Counted from the stretch's first letter, positions 24,883-33,884 are shown. The stretch is 35,260 nt of DNA from an uncultured cyanobacterium (GCA_903903925.1 CAIVAU010000233.1:1-35260); one strand, 5' to 3'. Numbers and translations: made by a program. Notes: a model not told the origin generated them from the letters alone.

Positions 24883-25743
24883 TTAAGTTGAAGCAGCTGC
24901 AAGTAAGTGTTGATGAACTTCCCTAGAATTAGCTAGTATCAGCCCAGACAACCTATAGTCAAGACAAGTATGCAATGGTGGTAAGTTACCGCCCTCTAAA
25001 GTTGTCACAATCAAACCAGCTTCCCTTGCCAGAAACGCGAGTGCAGCACTATCAATAAATTGACCTGATTTTATCACTGCTCCACATAAATCGCCAGTAA
25101 GAAGACCGTTGAGGCTGGGAGTTTGAAACTTGCTTGAGTAGTCGGTCGCTATACTAATAACTTCATATTGCCCTTTTAGTGATGATGCTAAGTGACTCAT
25201 TTTAAATCCCAAAAATACACTTTTGCTATCAGATTGTATTTTTAATGGAGTACAATCTTCTAAATTCATCTCCAGAGAACCACTAAAAGCACCTTCACCT
25301 CTCAAGGCATAAAAATAAATGTTTTGAGCAGGGGAGATAGCAAGCACTGCTTCATAATCATCTGTATTGAGAACACTAAGAATAATTTGATAATTGGAGT
25401 GTCCATCCAGATAAAATCTTGTCCCATCAATAGGGTCAAGGGTGACTAAGTAATCATCAGGTGAACCGAGTTCAATAGAACGAAAATATTTTGTGTTACG
25501 AGATTGTTCATACTCTTCCCCATAAAACCGAATTTCGGGGAAAGTTCCTAGTAGTACTATTTCCACTAAATTTTGAATAGCAAGATCTGCATCAGTTAAA
25601 GCAGTTGCAAAAAAGTTATCTCCACTCTGTTTGTCGGGAAGTGCAGTAAGACGAGATTGAATTTGACGGGCATAAGCCGCTGCCACTTTTAGATGTGGAA
25701 GCAAAGTTTCTAGAATCAGGCGGGGGGTTGGTGTTGTTGACAT
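24883..25743 (-). CDS. Inositol monophosphatase / 3'-phosphoadenosine phosphatase family protein
   Basis: 286 residues. Metal-site motifs: GEE (about 75), LDPIDGT (the hallmark D-x-I-D-G-T) and a C-terminal FIDSAALAFLAREAG in place of WDxAAG, with the metal Asp kept. TALTDADLAIQ matches the N-terminal substrate-site helix. Family members remove phosphate from inositol-1-P, PAP or fructose-1,6-bisphosphate; the sequence does not decide which. The start at 25743 has GGAG about 11 bases upstream on the minus strand. Confidence 0.88.
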   Translation of the reverse strand: MSTTPTPRLILETLLPHLKVAAAYARQIQSRLTALPDKQSGDNFFATALTDADLAIQNLVEIVLLGTFPEIRFYGEEYEQSRNTKYFRSIELGSPDDYLVTLDPIDGTRFYLDGHSNYQIILSVLNTDDYEAVLAISPAQNIYFYALRGEGAFSGSLEMNLEDCTPLKIQSDSKSVFLGFKMSHLASSLKGQYEVISIATDYSSKFQTPSLNGLLTGDLCGAVIKSGQFIDSAALAFLAREAGLIVTTLEGGNLPPLHTCLDYRLSGLILANSREVHQHLLAAAST

Positions 25744-25798
25744 TTAAGCAGCACTCCACAAAACTTCAACATTTTTTCCAATATCTGCTGTGCTTCTT

Positions 25799-26209
25799 TC
25801 AATTGAGATCATTGCGATTAGGTACCGACAGTTGAATTATCTCAGAGAAGCGTGAATACTTAACCAGATCGCTAGGGGGATCATCCGCCGACACTGCAAG
25901 TAACCCAATTTTGATATCCTCGAAATAAATCACACCCCCAATACGTCCGTTAACTTGGAAAGGACCATGAAATAACCGATACTTTGCAATATAGATCAGG
26001 AAAAAGTTCGTAATCTTTATTCCCCGGTCAAATATTTCCTGACAAGTCTTGTTGAGGATAGCATCTAGGTATTCATTATAGGCAGGCTCACCCAGGTTAG
26101 TAAATTTTGGATCATCGGCAAAATGATCCATATAAAATGACCATATATCGGACAAATCTGCTTCATTCGTCAGTTTTTGCTTAAGTTCCTGCAATCGGTT
26201 GGTTTTCAT
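25799..26209 (-). CDS. Hypothetical protein, 136 aa
   Basis: Not recognised. Charged and soluble with no signal peptide or membrane segment. An acidic N-terminal half (DLSDIWSFYMDHFADDPKF) leads to a beta-rich second half (FQVNGRIGGVIYFEDIKIGLLAVS). Codon use resembles that of its neighbours and the frame is clean, so it is probably a real gene. It has no obvious Shine-Dalgarno. It lies 55 bp upstream of the inositol-monophosphatase gene on the same strand and could be cotranscribed. Could be an immunity-like or SMI1/KNR4-like small protein, but no motif supports this. Confidence 0.6.
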   Translation of the reverse strand: MKTNRLQELKQKLTNEADLSDIWSFYMDHFADDPKFTNLGEPAYNEYLDAILNKTCQEIFDRGIKITNFFLIYIAKYRLFHGPFQVNGRIGGVIYFEDIKIGLLAVSADDPPSDLVKYSRFSEIIQLSVPNRNDLN

Positions 26210-26247
26210 AGTTAAAGATGGGACCAGTAAACAGCACTATTAAGAAT

Positions 26248-26424
26248 CTACCACAGCTTAAACCCTAGCCTCTTGCCTGAAGTTTTAATCCACACATCCG
26301 CATCCGGTAAATCTAGTGCAAAGTTTCCCACCCGCGATAGAATCAATCCCAGAATCTTGCCGTCCCGAAATTCTTCATAGCGGCGATCGCGCTCTCGTTG
26401 CGGTGTTTTGCCTGTAATCAAGGA
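26248..26424 (-). pseudogene. XPB/ERCC3-type DNA helicase, C-terminal fossil
   Basis: A minus-strand open stretch reads ITGKTPQRERDRRYEEFRDG followed by KILGLILSRVGNFALDLPDA and ends KRLGFKLW-stop. The first part matches motifs V-VI approach of bacterial XPB-like superfamily 2 helicases (GKTPQRERERRYEEFR...SRVGNFALDLPDADV). It lacks Walker A, DEAD and motif VI (the QRxGRxxR run expected soon after is missing), and has no start. A TGA precedes the frame. Clearly a relic rather than a gene. Confidence 0.7.
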
Positions 26425-26448
26425 TCATCCGGTTAATTGGGCCTGAAT

Positions 26449-26544
26449 GACATCCCTTCGGGCAAGGTAGGGCAGAAGGCATCGCATTGTTGTATAAACT
26501 GTCACATTTGCCTCCAGCATAGCTGCCTCGCCCGAAGGGCTGTC
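26449..26544. repeat. 96-bp foldback (MITE-like) element
   Basis: Imperfect 22-bp inverted arms (26449-26470 and 26523-26544) agree at 19 positions and share a perfect core CCCTTCGGGC / GCCCGAAGGG. The 52-bp centre carries part of a 31-codon frame of no recognised identity. It lies just 3' of the haloperoxidase gene and may form its transcript end. Confidence 0.65.
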
Positions 26545-26554
26545 ACCTAAGTCT

Positions 26555-28105
26555 TCACTGATTGGAGATGGTTACAATCGTACCATCGAGCTTGGTCAGT
26601 TGGACAGTGAATTTCTCGTTGTAGGTCTTAGCTCGATCTTGTAGAATGCTCAACGCTACTGCCTCACCCAACTGGATGGATGTATCGGTATCGCTGCGCC
26701 AGTGAATACCAGTATGGATGCCGTGCCCAAAGCTGATATTGTGCGCTAGCTTATTCAATTCACCATGGACAGTAATTTGACCTGCATCACTGCCAGTATA
26801 GTCATTCAACATTTTTCCATCGCTTGAGGGTACCTGTGGATTTGGAATCAAATAATCGTCTTTGAAAAAGAACTTTAAGACGGTGATGCAGGCACCTGCC
26901 ACAGTACCGTGTCCTGTGGGATAGGCTGGATGTGTCGGCGAACCTTCAGGAAAGGCTTGAGATAAAAAGTAGCTGTTATTTGCTAAGAAACTTCTTTGCA
27001 CCGCCGTTGAGTTCAGTACAGTCGCGCTAGGATGACCCTGGATCATTTTGCCCTGTCCAGTTTTAATCAATTGGACAAGTGCACCACCCGATTCAGGGCG
27101 ATGGCGAAGATGTACAAACCACTTTTGATACCACACCGCTTTGAGCGCTTCGCTGGCTACCGACGCAACTGTTGCTGCTATATCCGGTTGACCAAAAGTA
27201 CCGAAGCCATTTTGGATTTTGGAACTGTTGTATGGATTTCCTGGATTGAGAGGCGTGTTAATCGTGTTCAGTACCAAATATGCAATAAAGTAGGCTTGAT
27301 ACAGAACATCATCATGGGTATATGCCCCTAATCCGCGTCCGTTGTGCAGATAGAGAGGATTCTTCAGTAGTTGGAGGTTTAATCCCGTAGGCTGACCGTT
27401 CTGTACCTCAAGAAAAGTTTTTGGATCAGTCATGTAATTGATATTTGCTTCAGCCGTAATGTATTGCTGAGTGATCGGCAAAGAACCCAGACTTGTTTCC
27501 TTGATAAGAAACTGCGAGAGGTATGGTCCGACAGTTTCTCCAGGAAATCCACCCCGGAAGAGAAGTTCTGGTGTCACTTTGCCCGTCGAGTTTCTTGGTC
27601 CCTTGTAGCTGGGCATTGAAGACAATTCATTTGCAGCCTCCATGGCTAGAGGATTTGAGGGGTAGTCATTAAACGCAACATCTCGCAGTAACGAACCCCA
27701 GTATAGCTCTACAAGTTCCGTTGCATATTCTTCGCTTGCCAAGGGTGGTGCAGGTGGCACCGAAAATTGGCTGCTATCGAGTCCTTCTAGATCGAACGCG
27801 AGTCCGCCCTGAGGATCATTAAGTGTACGTGGACCACCCAGCTTAATCGCTTCGAAATCCGCAGGAATTCCACTGTTGAGTGCTTTTCTGAACGTTTGAT
27901 AAGCGCTAAGGTCCACAAGACCGATGCCCGATTGTAAAATGCCTTTTGTATAGGTTCCGGACTTATCGGCATAACGAGATTCATCTCCATTATCAATCTG
28001 TGCCGGAGCAGGAGTAAATGCATCATGACCTGCTGACTGTAAGCGGCAAGCAAAAGACCTTTGGACTCGATTGCTGGTTGCAGGTGTCATATCCGAATTG
28101 CTCAT
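26555..28105 (-). CDS. Vanadium-dependent haloperoxidase family protein (PAP2 fold)
   Basis: 516 residues from the ATG at 28105, which has GGAGAG 4 bases upstream; frames to 28165 add repeat-like residues. Vanadate-site motifs: KWFVHLRHR (Lys and Arg 8 apart) and HPAYPTGH (two His 7 apart), then SFGHGIHTGIHWRSD with the proposed axial His. These spacings match algal and bacterial bromoperoxidases, which oxidise halide with H2O2. The third vanadate-binding Arg, usually six residues before the axial His, is not seen; His/Gly occupy that loop. No signal peptide is seen, so it is probably cytoplasmic. No halogenated-product genes are adjacent. Activity is inferred from family. Confidence 0.88.
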   Translation of the reverse strand: MSNSDMTPATSNRVQRSFACRLQSAGHDAFTPAPAQIDNGDESRYADKSGTYTKGILQSGIGLVDLSAYQTFRKALNSGIPADFEAIKLGGPRTLNDPQGGLAFDLEGLDSSQFSVPPAPPLASEEYATELVELYWGSLLRDVAFNDYPSNPLAMEAANELSSMPSYKGPRNSTGKVTPELLFRGGFPGETVGPYLSQFLIKETSLGSLPITQQYITAEANINYMTDPKTFLEVQNGQPTGLNLQLLKNPLYLHNGRGLGAYTHDDVLYQAYFIAYLVLNTINTPLNPGNPYNSSKIQNGFGTFGQPDIAATVASVASEALKAVWYQKWFVHLRHRPESGGALVQLIKTGQGKMIQGHPSATVLNSTAVQRSFLANNSYFLSQAFPEGSPTHPAYPTGHGTVAGACITVLKFFFKDDYLIPNPQVPSSDGKMLNDYTGSDAGQITVHGELNKLAHNISFGHGIHTGIHWRSDTDTSIQLGEAVALSILQDRAKTYNEKFTVQLTKLDGTIVTISNQ

Positions 28106-28902
28106 GATTCTCTCCATCAATGGTAAAAAATAATAAAGTCGTAAACTGCCAATCGCTTCGCTCAAATTGAAAATTCAAAATTAAGCTGCACAAGTATCGA
28201 CACTTAAGCAGGCTTGGGTTTTATTTATGCTTTAAGTGCTTTATCTCCATTCTTAAATAGATGTGAGTAGAATCTACTTATGCACCTACGGATACTCTTC
28301 TATTAGACATCTCCAGGAATCATGTAGGGACGTATTGCAATACACCCCTACCAAGGATTTCAGCGAACGCATAATTAATTTTCACGCCTATGTCTATTAC
28401 TTTTACTCCGGGTAAAAATAAGTTTTTTATCTATAAATCAGTAAACAAAAAAATGCACACTCAAAAATTAAAATTGCTTTTTATTGAGTGTTTCAACAAG
28501 CCCCAGATAGATTTGGACGATTTGGACTGATGGGTATGACCCCTCATTCATTTGCCAACAACATCATGAATTTAGGGGCTTGTACCCCTAATAGGGTGTG
28601 GTTTTTTGATCTTTCCCTACACCCCACAACCCGTTTTTGGTCAACTAGAAAAACTGTAGCCTAATTTTCTTAAGGCGTTCCTGAATTTGGTTTCGCTTGA
28701 AGGTGGAGGCTGATCGGGAGGGAATTCGGTATGGTTGTTCACATTTGTTTTTACATCCCTTTGGTCACCTATCTGTTCATCCTGAACAAATCATGCGCTA
28801 CTGTAGAGAGGAAAACCACCTCTGTTGGAACCGTCATCTGCGAAACGACCTTTGAGGAAAGGAAATGAAGTCGTGACCTAGCTGGAGTTTAAGAACTGAA
28901 TC
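28106..28902. other. Divergent intergenic region, no gene seen
   Basis: About 800 bp between the divergently transcribed haloperoxidase and sucrose-synthase-like genes. It contains one palindromic repeat (28324-28351), a 9-bp inverted pair ACAAGCCCC / GGGGCTTGT (28496-28504 and 28575-28583), and a small AGAGG/CCTCT hairpin near 28815. Promoters for both genes should lie here; none could be fixed from sequence alone. Confidence 0.5.
28324..28351. repeat. Palindromic repeat with GTATTGCAATAC core
   Basis: GTAGGG...CCCTAC outer arms surround the perfect 12-bp palindrome GTATTGCAATAC (28332-28343). The same core occurs at 34669-34680, where it truncates an adhesin gene, so this is a dispersed family. 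Confidence 0.8.
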
Positions 28903-31314
28903 ATGCAAGAACTAGTTCAAACTGTCTTAAACGGTGACGAAAAAACTGATTTGCGTCAATTGGTCTTTGATCTCAATGCCTCAGGTAAAAAGTTTGTCCT
29001 GAGAAATGAGATTTTACAAGCTTTTGCTGACTACTGTCACCAATCCCAAAAACCAGCATACTTTTACCACTCTTCCTCTGTGGGCAAACTCATTCACTAC
29101 ACTCATGAAATGATTTTGGAAGAGGAAAGTACCTGGTTCGTAGTCCGACAAAGGATCGGTACCCAGGAAGTCTGGCGGCTGGGAGCAAATATGACAAGCT
29201 TCGAGATCATGACACTACAGGCGTTGCTAGATGTGCGCGATCGCCTCGTCAACCACTATCACCCTCGAATCCTAGAAATAGATTTCCATCCCTTTTACCA
29301 GGGTTACCCTACAATCAGCGATCCCAGAAATATCGGTCAAGGTCTAGCATTCTTGAACCGTCACTTGTGTTCACAAGTCTTAACAGACCCTCAGTATTGG
29401 TTAGAGGTATTGTTTAATGTCTTACACCAGCGTGAGTACAATGGCATCCCCCTATTAATTAACGATCGCATTCATTCAGGGCAGGAGTTAGCTCAAAAAG
29501 TTAAAGAAGCCTTACAATTCCTCAGTGAACGCCCCGCCAACGAACCCTACGAAAAATTTCGGTTCGATTTGCAAAACTTTGGCTTAGAACCAGGCTGGGG
29601 TAACACTGCATCACGAGTGCGTGAAACCTTAGAACTTCTTGATCGACTGATTTACACTCCAGAACCAGCCACTCTGGAAGCCTTTGTTGATCGTGTCCCC
29701 GCAGTCTTTCGTGTTGTCCTGATTTCTATACATGGCTGGGTTGGTCAAGAAGGTGTCTTGGGAAGACCTGAAACAGCAGGTCAAGTCGTATATGTCCTAG
29801 AACAAGCGCGTAGTTTAGAAAACAAACTGCGCGAAGAAATAAAACTTGCAGGACTCGACATTCTCTCAATTCAACCCCAAGTCATCATTCTTACCCGCCT
29901 GATCCCCAACTGCGAGGGGACTCTTTGCTATATGCGGCTAGAAAAAGTCCTCAACACCGAAAACGCTTGGATATTACGCGTTCCCTTCCAAGACTCTAAT
30001 CCTCAAGTCACGCAAAATTGGATTTCTAAATTTGAGATTTGGCCTTATTTGGAAACATTTGCCATTGATGCAGAAAGAGAACTGCTTGCCCAATTTAGCG
30101 GGAAACCCGATTTAATTATTGGCAACTACAGCGATGGTAACTTAGTTGCCTTTCTCCTTGCTCGTAGTCTAAAAGTGACTCAGTGCAACATTGCTCATTC
30201 TCTCGAAAAGCCTAAAAACCTTTTCAGCAACCTGTATTGGCAAAATTTAGAGCCGCAATTTCACTTTTCGGCACAATTTACAGCCGATCTGATCAACATG
30301 AATGCAGCCGACTTCATCATTACCTCGACCTACCAGGAAATTGTCGGGACACCCGACAGTATAGGTCAGTATGAGTCGTACAAATGCTTCACGATGCCCG
30401 AATTATATCATGTTGTTGATGGTATAGATTTACTGAGTCCTAAATTCAACATGGTGCCACCAGGGGTAGATGAAAATACCTTCTTCCCCTACAGCCAAAT
30501 ACAAGACCGAGATCCCAACGTTCGGACGCGAGTTCAAGACCTCCTCTTTACTCGCGAAGACCCCGACATTATTGGCTTACTCTCAAACCCAAGCAAACGA
30601 CCAATCTTCGCCCTTGGTTCAATTACTTCTCTTGATAACCTTACGGGCTTAGCAGAGTGCTTTGGTCAAAGTCAGGCATTGCAAGAGCAATGTAACTTAA
30701 TTCTTGTCACAGGTAAGCTGCATCCAGAACAAGCCAACAACCCCGAAGAACTGGAGGAAATCAAGAAACTCCACAACATCCTTAACCAGTATCATCTTCA
30801 CGATCATATCCGCTGGATAGGAATGTATCTCCCTATCCCTGAACTTGGGGAAGCCTACCGCGTCATCGCCGATCGCCAAGGAATTTTCGTCCACTTTGCC
30901 CACTTTGAAGCTTTCGGACGAACCATCCTCGAAGCAATGAGTTCAGGATTGCCAACTTTTGCGACTCAATTTGGTGGTTCTTTAGAAATTATCGAAGATG
31001 GAATCAATGAATTTGATCTCAACCCTACAGACTTAGAAGGAACAGCCAAGAAAATACTGGACTTTATTCACCAGTACAATACCGATCCAGAACATTGGGA
31101 TAAAAAATCAGAATGGGCGAGTCAGCGAGTCCGTAACAAATACAACTGGCATTCAAACACCAAACAGTTACTATTACTGACTAAAATTTATAGCTTTTGG
31201 AAATTTGTTAACCCTGAAAACCGCCAAGCTAGGGATCGCTATTTAGAAGCCTTATTTCACCTGATCTACAAACCTAGAGCCGAAATAATCCGCCAACAGC
31301 ATACGGAACAGTAA
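28903..31314 (+). CDS. Sucrose synthase family protein with altered UDP-sugar site
   Basis: 803 residues, full sucrose-synthase length. N-terminal regulatory domains to about 270, then GT-B halves: VLISIHGWVGQEGVLGRPET, NYSDGNLVAFLLARS, TQCNIAHSLEKPK, STYQEIVGTPDSIGQYES and E669-x7-E677 in HFEAFGRTILEAM. The family catalyses sucrose + UDP/ADP to NDP-glucose + fructose. At residues 566-579, where sucrose synthases read RPIFSVARLDRIKN, this protein reads RPIFALGSITSLDN. The Arg and Lys that hold the nucleotide phosphates are Ser573 and Asp578. The frame is otherwise intact. It may be a second, divergent paralogue with changed or lost catalysis. Confidence 0.9.
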   Translation: MQELVQTVLNGDEKTDLRQLVFDLNASGKKFVLRNEILQAFADYCHQSQKPAYFYHSSSVGKLIHYTHEMILEEESTWFVVRQRIGTQEVWRLGANMTSFEIMTLQALLDVRDRLVNHYHPRILEIDFHPFYQGYPTISDPRNIGQGLAFLNRHLCSQVLTDPQYWLEVLFNVLHQREYNGIPLLINDRIHSGQELAQKVKEALQFLSERPANEPYEKFRFDLQNFGLEPGWGNTASRVRETLELLDRLIYTPEPATLEAFVDRVPAVFRVVLISIHGWVGQEGVLGRPETAGQVVYVLEQARSLENKLREEIKLAGLDILSIQPQVIILTRLIPNCEGTLCYMRLEKVLNTENAWILRVPFQDSNPQVTQNWISKFEIWPYLETFAIDAERELLAQFSGKPDLIIGNYSDGNLVAFLLARSLKVTQCNIAHSLEKPKNLFSNLYWQNLEPQFHFSAQFTADLINMNAADFIITSTYQEIVGTPDSIGQYESYKCFTMPELYHVVDGIDLLSPKFNMVPPGVDENTFFPYSQIQDRDPNVRTRVQDLLFTREDPDIIGLLSNPSKRPIFALGSITSLDNLTGLAECFGQSQALQEQCNLILVTGKLHPEQANNPEELEEIKKLHNILNQYHLHDHIRWIGMYLPIPELGEAYRVIADRQGIFVHFAHFEAFGRTILEAMSSGLPTFATQFGGSLEIIEDGINEFDLNPTDLEGTAKKILDFIHQYNTDPEHWDKKSEWASQRVRNKYNWHSNTKQLLLLTKIYSFWKFVNPENRQARDRYLEALFHLIYKPRAEIIRQQHTEQ

Positions 31315-31340
31315 AGAGTGAGAAGTGATGAATAAAAACA

Positions 31341-31397
<57 letters not shown>

Positions 31398-31404
31398 AAT
31401 AATC

Positions 31405-32454
31405 ATGCAAATAGAGGTAGAAGTATTTACTGTAAACAAGCGCTTTCCTTTGACCATTAGTCGGGGAACAACATCTCAGACAACAAATTTATGGGTGAGA
31501 ATTTCCCATGATGGGATCGAAGGTTGGGGGGAAGCATCGCCGTTTAATGTTGGCAATCCGCAATCAGCTGAAACACTCCAAGCTGCCTTGCAGGAGATAG
31601 CGCCTTCTTTGGAAGCGTTTAACCCTTTGCAGCGCTCCTCAATTGAGCTAGTATTAACAAAAGCACTGGTTCCTTCGTCTGCAAAAGCCGCATTGGATAT
31701 GGCGATGCACGACTGGTTGGGAAAATCCGTAGGGCTACCCCTGTGGCAGATGTGGGGACTTGAACCCAACTTAATTGCGCCAACTTCTGTGACTATTGGC
31801 ATTAATTCGCCAGAAGGGGCAAGGGCAAGGGCAAGGGACTGGCTAAAATTTACTGATGTACGTGTGTTTAAGGTAAAGTTGGGTAATCCGGATGGCATTG
31901 CTGCAGATCAGAGTATGATTGCCGCAGTGCGAGAAGAAGCACCGATCCTAGAGTTGTACGTAGATGCAAATGGGGGGTGGAGTTTGTCGGATGCAGAACT
32001 GATGTGTACTTGGCTGGCGAATTTGGGTGTAAAGTATGTGGAACAGCCACTGCCACGAGGGCAGGAAAAACATTTAGCGGAACTTAAAATGCGATCGCCT
32101 CTACCTATTTTTGTCGATGAAAGTTGCTTCACCAGCTTTGATATTCCCCAATTGGCAACCTGTGTGGATGGGATTAATATTAAACTCATGAAATCTGGGG
32201 GCTTAAGTGAGGCAATGCGGATGGTACATACGGCGCGGGCTCATGGTTTGCAAGTCATGTTTGGTTGTTATTCTGACAGTACACTAGCGAATACAGCAGC
32301 GTTGCAGCTTGCCCCACTAGCTGACTATATAGATTTAGATAGTCACCTCAATTTAATCGATGACCCATTCACGGGTGCGTTCGTGCAAGAGGGGAGAGTT
32401 TTGCCAAATAATTTACCAGGCTTGGGGGTGGAACGTCGTGCGTCTGTCAATTAA
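31405..32454 (+). CDS. Enolase-superfamily dipeptide epimerase-like protein (DgcA/YcjG type)
   Basis: 349 residues. Capping domain to about 115, then the barrel with catalytic KxK in FKVKLG, metal ligands Asp in YVDANGGW, Glu in YVEQPLP and Asp in FVDESC, second catalytic Lys in NIKLMKSGG, and a C-terminal DLDSH (D-x-D) motif characteristic of Ala-Glu dipeptide epimerases. It would invert the alpha carbon of a Glu-containing substrate. Its 3' end overlaps the DUF1611 gene by 17 bp. This pairing resembles the DgcA-DgcN route from D-Glu through N-acyl-D-Glu to N-acyl-L-Glu; peptidoglycan-dipeptide recycling is the alternative. Confidence 0.88.
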   Translation: MQIEVEVFTVNKRFPLTISRGTTSQTTNLWVRISHDGIEGWGEASPFNVGNPQSAETLQAALQEIAPSLEAFNPLQRSSIELVLTKALVPSSAKAALDMAMHDWLGKSVGLPLWQMWGLEPNLIAPTSVTIGINSPEGARARARDWLKFTDVRVFKVKLGNPDGIAADQSMIAAVREEAPILELYVDANGGWSLSDAELMCTWLANLGVKYVEQPLPRGQEKHLAELKMRSPLPIFVDESCFTSFDIPQLATCVDGINIKLMKSGGLSEAMRMVHTARAHGLQVMFGCYSDSTLANTAALQLAPLADYIDLDSHLNLIDDPFTGAFVQEGRVLPNNLPGLGVERRASVN

Positions 32455-33487
32455 TCAACGAGTCGCTATTTTACTGCATGAGGAAATCAAAGGAACTCAT
32501 GGCAAAACAGGATTGTCAATTTTACGGTACAGTGAAGCCCCGATCGTCGCAGTGATCGACCGCGAGTGTGCAGGACAATCCGTGCAGGAACTCACAGGTA
32601 TCAAGCGTGATGTGCCGATAGTCGCATCAGTTGCAGCAGCTTTGAAGTACCAACCCCAAGTTTTGGTTATCGGCGTTGCCCCTAAGGGAGGTATTTTGCC
32701 AGAAGATTATTGGCATGAACTCAAGGATGCCTTATTAGCGGGAATGTCTGTAGTGAATGGTTTGCACACACCATTGGCAACGATTCCTGAGTTAAAGGCA
32801 TTGCTGAAACCAGGGCAATTGATTTGGGATGTGCGCAAAGAACCACCCAACCTAGAAGTAGCTAGTGGTATGGCACGTACTCTTTCCTGTCGTCGGGTGT
32901 TAACTGTAGGCACTGATATGGCAGTCGGCAAAATGTCAGCAAGCTTGGAGTTACATTGGGCGTCACGACAGCGAAGCTTGCGTTCTAAGTTTCTTGGCAC
33001 AGGTCAAACTGGTTTGATGTTAGAAGGAGATGGTGTGCCATTAGATGCTGTACGGGTGGATTTTGCGGCTGGTGCTGTAGAACAAATGGTGATGCGTTAT
33101 GGTAAAAATTATGACATCCTGCACATTGAAGGACAAGGTTCCCTGCTGCATCCTGGTTCTACAGCAACACTACCCTTGATACGTGGTTCTCAACCAACGC
33201 AGATGATACTGGTACATCGTGCTGGACAAACTGAGGTGGTAAATCATTTTCCCATTCCACCTTTATCAGAGGTGGTACGGCTTTATGAAATGGTTGCGAG
33301 TGCAGCTGGTACTTTTCGATCAGTCCCTGTAGTGGGTATTGCTTTGAATACACGTCATTTAGATGAGTTGGCTGCTAAAGAGGCGATCGCCCAAACTGAA
33401 GCAGAAACTGGGCTACCCTGCACAGATGTAGTACGTTTTGATGCTGATAAGTTGTTGGATGCTATATTGCAAGGGTCGGTCGGATGA
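32438..33487 (+). CDS. DUF1611 protein, DgcN-like N-acyltransferase/P-loop protein
   Basis: 349 residues from the GTG at 32438, which has GGGGGTGG 7 bases upstream; the frame to 32360 lies inside the epimerase gene. DUF1611 landmarks: N-terminal Rossmann-like part (LVIGVAPKGGILPEDYW, GMSVVNGLH), WDVRKEP, and the P-loop VGTDMAVGKM followed by FLGTGQTGLM and HIEGQGSLLHPG. DgcN members were reported to N-acylate D-glutamate ahead of the DgcA epimerase; the overlap with a DgcA-like gene supports the same role here. Bases near its 3' end (33382-33422) recur imperfectly at 34610-34650. Confidence 0.88.
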   Translation: MRLSINQRVAILLHEEIKGTHGKTGLSILRYSEAPIVAVIDRECAGQSVQELTGIKRDVPIVASVAAALKYQPQVLVIGVAPKGGILPEDYWHELKDALLAGMSVVNGLHTPLATIPELKALLKPGQLIWDVRKEPPNLEVASGMARTLSCRRVLTVGTDMAVGKMSASLELHWASRQRSLRSKFLGTGQTGLMLEGDGVPLDAVRVDFAAGAVEQMVMRYGKNYDILHIEGQGSLLHPGSTATLPLIRGSQPTQMILVHRAGQTEVVNHFPIPPLSEVVRLYEMVASAAGTFRSVPVVGIALNTRHLDELAAKEAIAQTEAETGLPCTDVVRFDADKLLDAILQGSVG

Positions 33488-33637
33488 TTCTACAGTTTGT
33501 TTCAGCATTAATAATAGTTGAAGAATTCCTGTTTTTCCAGAACTATTAGTACCAAATAATCCTGTTAAGGATGCTAATGACATTTTTCCAGTATCTTGCC
33601 AAGATTTAAAGTTATGAATGATTAAGTTTTTCAGCAT
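33482..33637 (-). pseudogene. AAA-family ATPase, N-terminal fragment
   Basis: From the ATG at 33637 the frame reads MLKNLIIHNFKSWQDTG and LTGLFGTNSSGKTGILQLLL (Walker A GTNSSGKT), then KQTVESSDR. This is the start of OLD/DUF3696-like AAA ATPases of 350-450 residues. After SSDR the frame runs into the antisense of the DUF1611 gene and stops, so everything after about 52 residues is lost. The break falls at the end of the neighbouring gene, marking a recombination junction. Confidence 0.75.
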
Positions 33638-33692
33638 ATTTAAAAATAGTTCCTTAATAGCTGTTATGCTTGATTTTTGTTGCATTTTCAAG

Positions 33693-33776
33693 CTAACTTA
33701 TCAGTCTTTCTAATTGCTCATACTTGATACCTACTAATCGCTGCATTTCTTGAGGGTTATTTTGTACAGTGCATAA
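33693..33776 (-). pseudogene. Transposase N-terminal fragment
   Basis: The minus strand reads TVQNNPQEMQRLVGIKYEQL followed by ERLIS and a stop. This NPQExxRLxGIxYEQLxxLI text resembles the first residues of IS5/IS4-like transposases common in cyanobacteria. Only about 27 codons remain and no catalytic domain or ends are visible. Confidence 0.45.
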
Positions 33777-33795
33777 GCCCTAGTACCGCTTCGCG

Positions 33796-33820
33796 AAAGT
33801 CAAAAGTCAAAAGTCAAAAG
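33796..33820. repeat. AAAAGTC heptad array
   Basis: Three and a half AAAGTCA units lie between the transposase fragment and higA. A further variant of the 7-bp tandem repeats. Confidence 0.75.
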
Positions 33821-33884
33821 TAATATATATCAAGGCTTTTGCCTGTTTGAAATGGTTGCTTTATTTCCGCCGCGTTGTACTAGT

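Noticed and set aside
26431..26523. 31-codon minus-strand frame inside the foldback element (MLEANVTVYTTMRCLL...)
   Set aside because: It lies mostly between the inverted arms and matches nothing I recognise; probably incidental to the repeat.
28496..28583. 9-bp inverted pair ACAAGCCCC / GGGGCTTGT as insertion-sequence ends
   Set aside because: The enclosed 70 bp has no coding content and no target duplication was found; arms this short can arise by chance.
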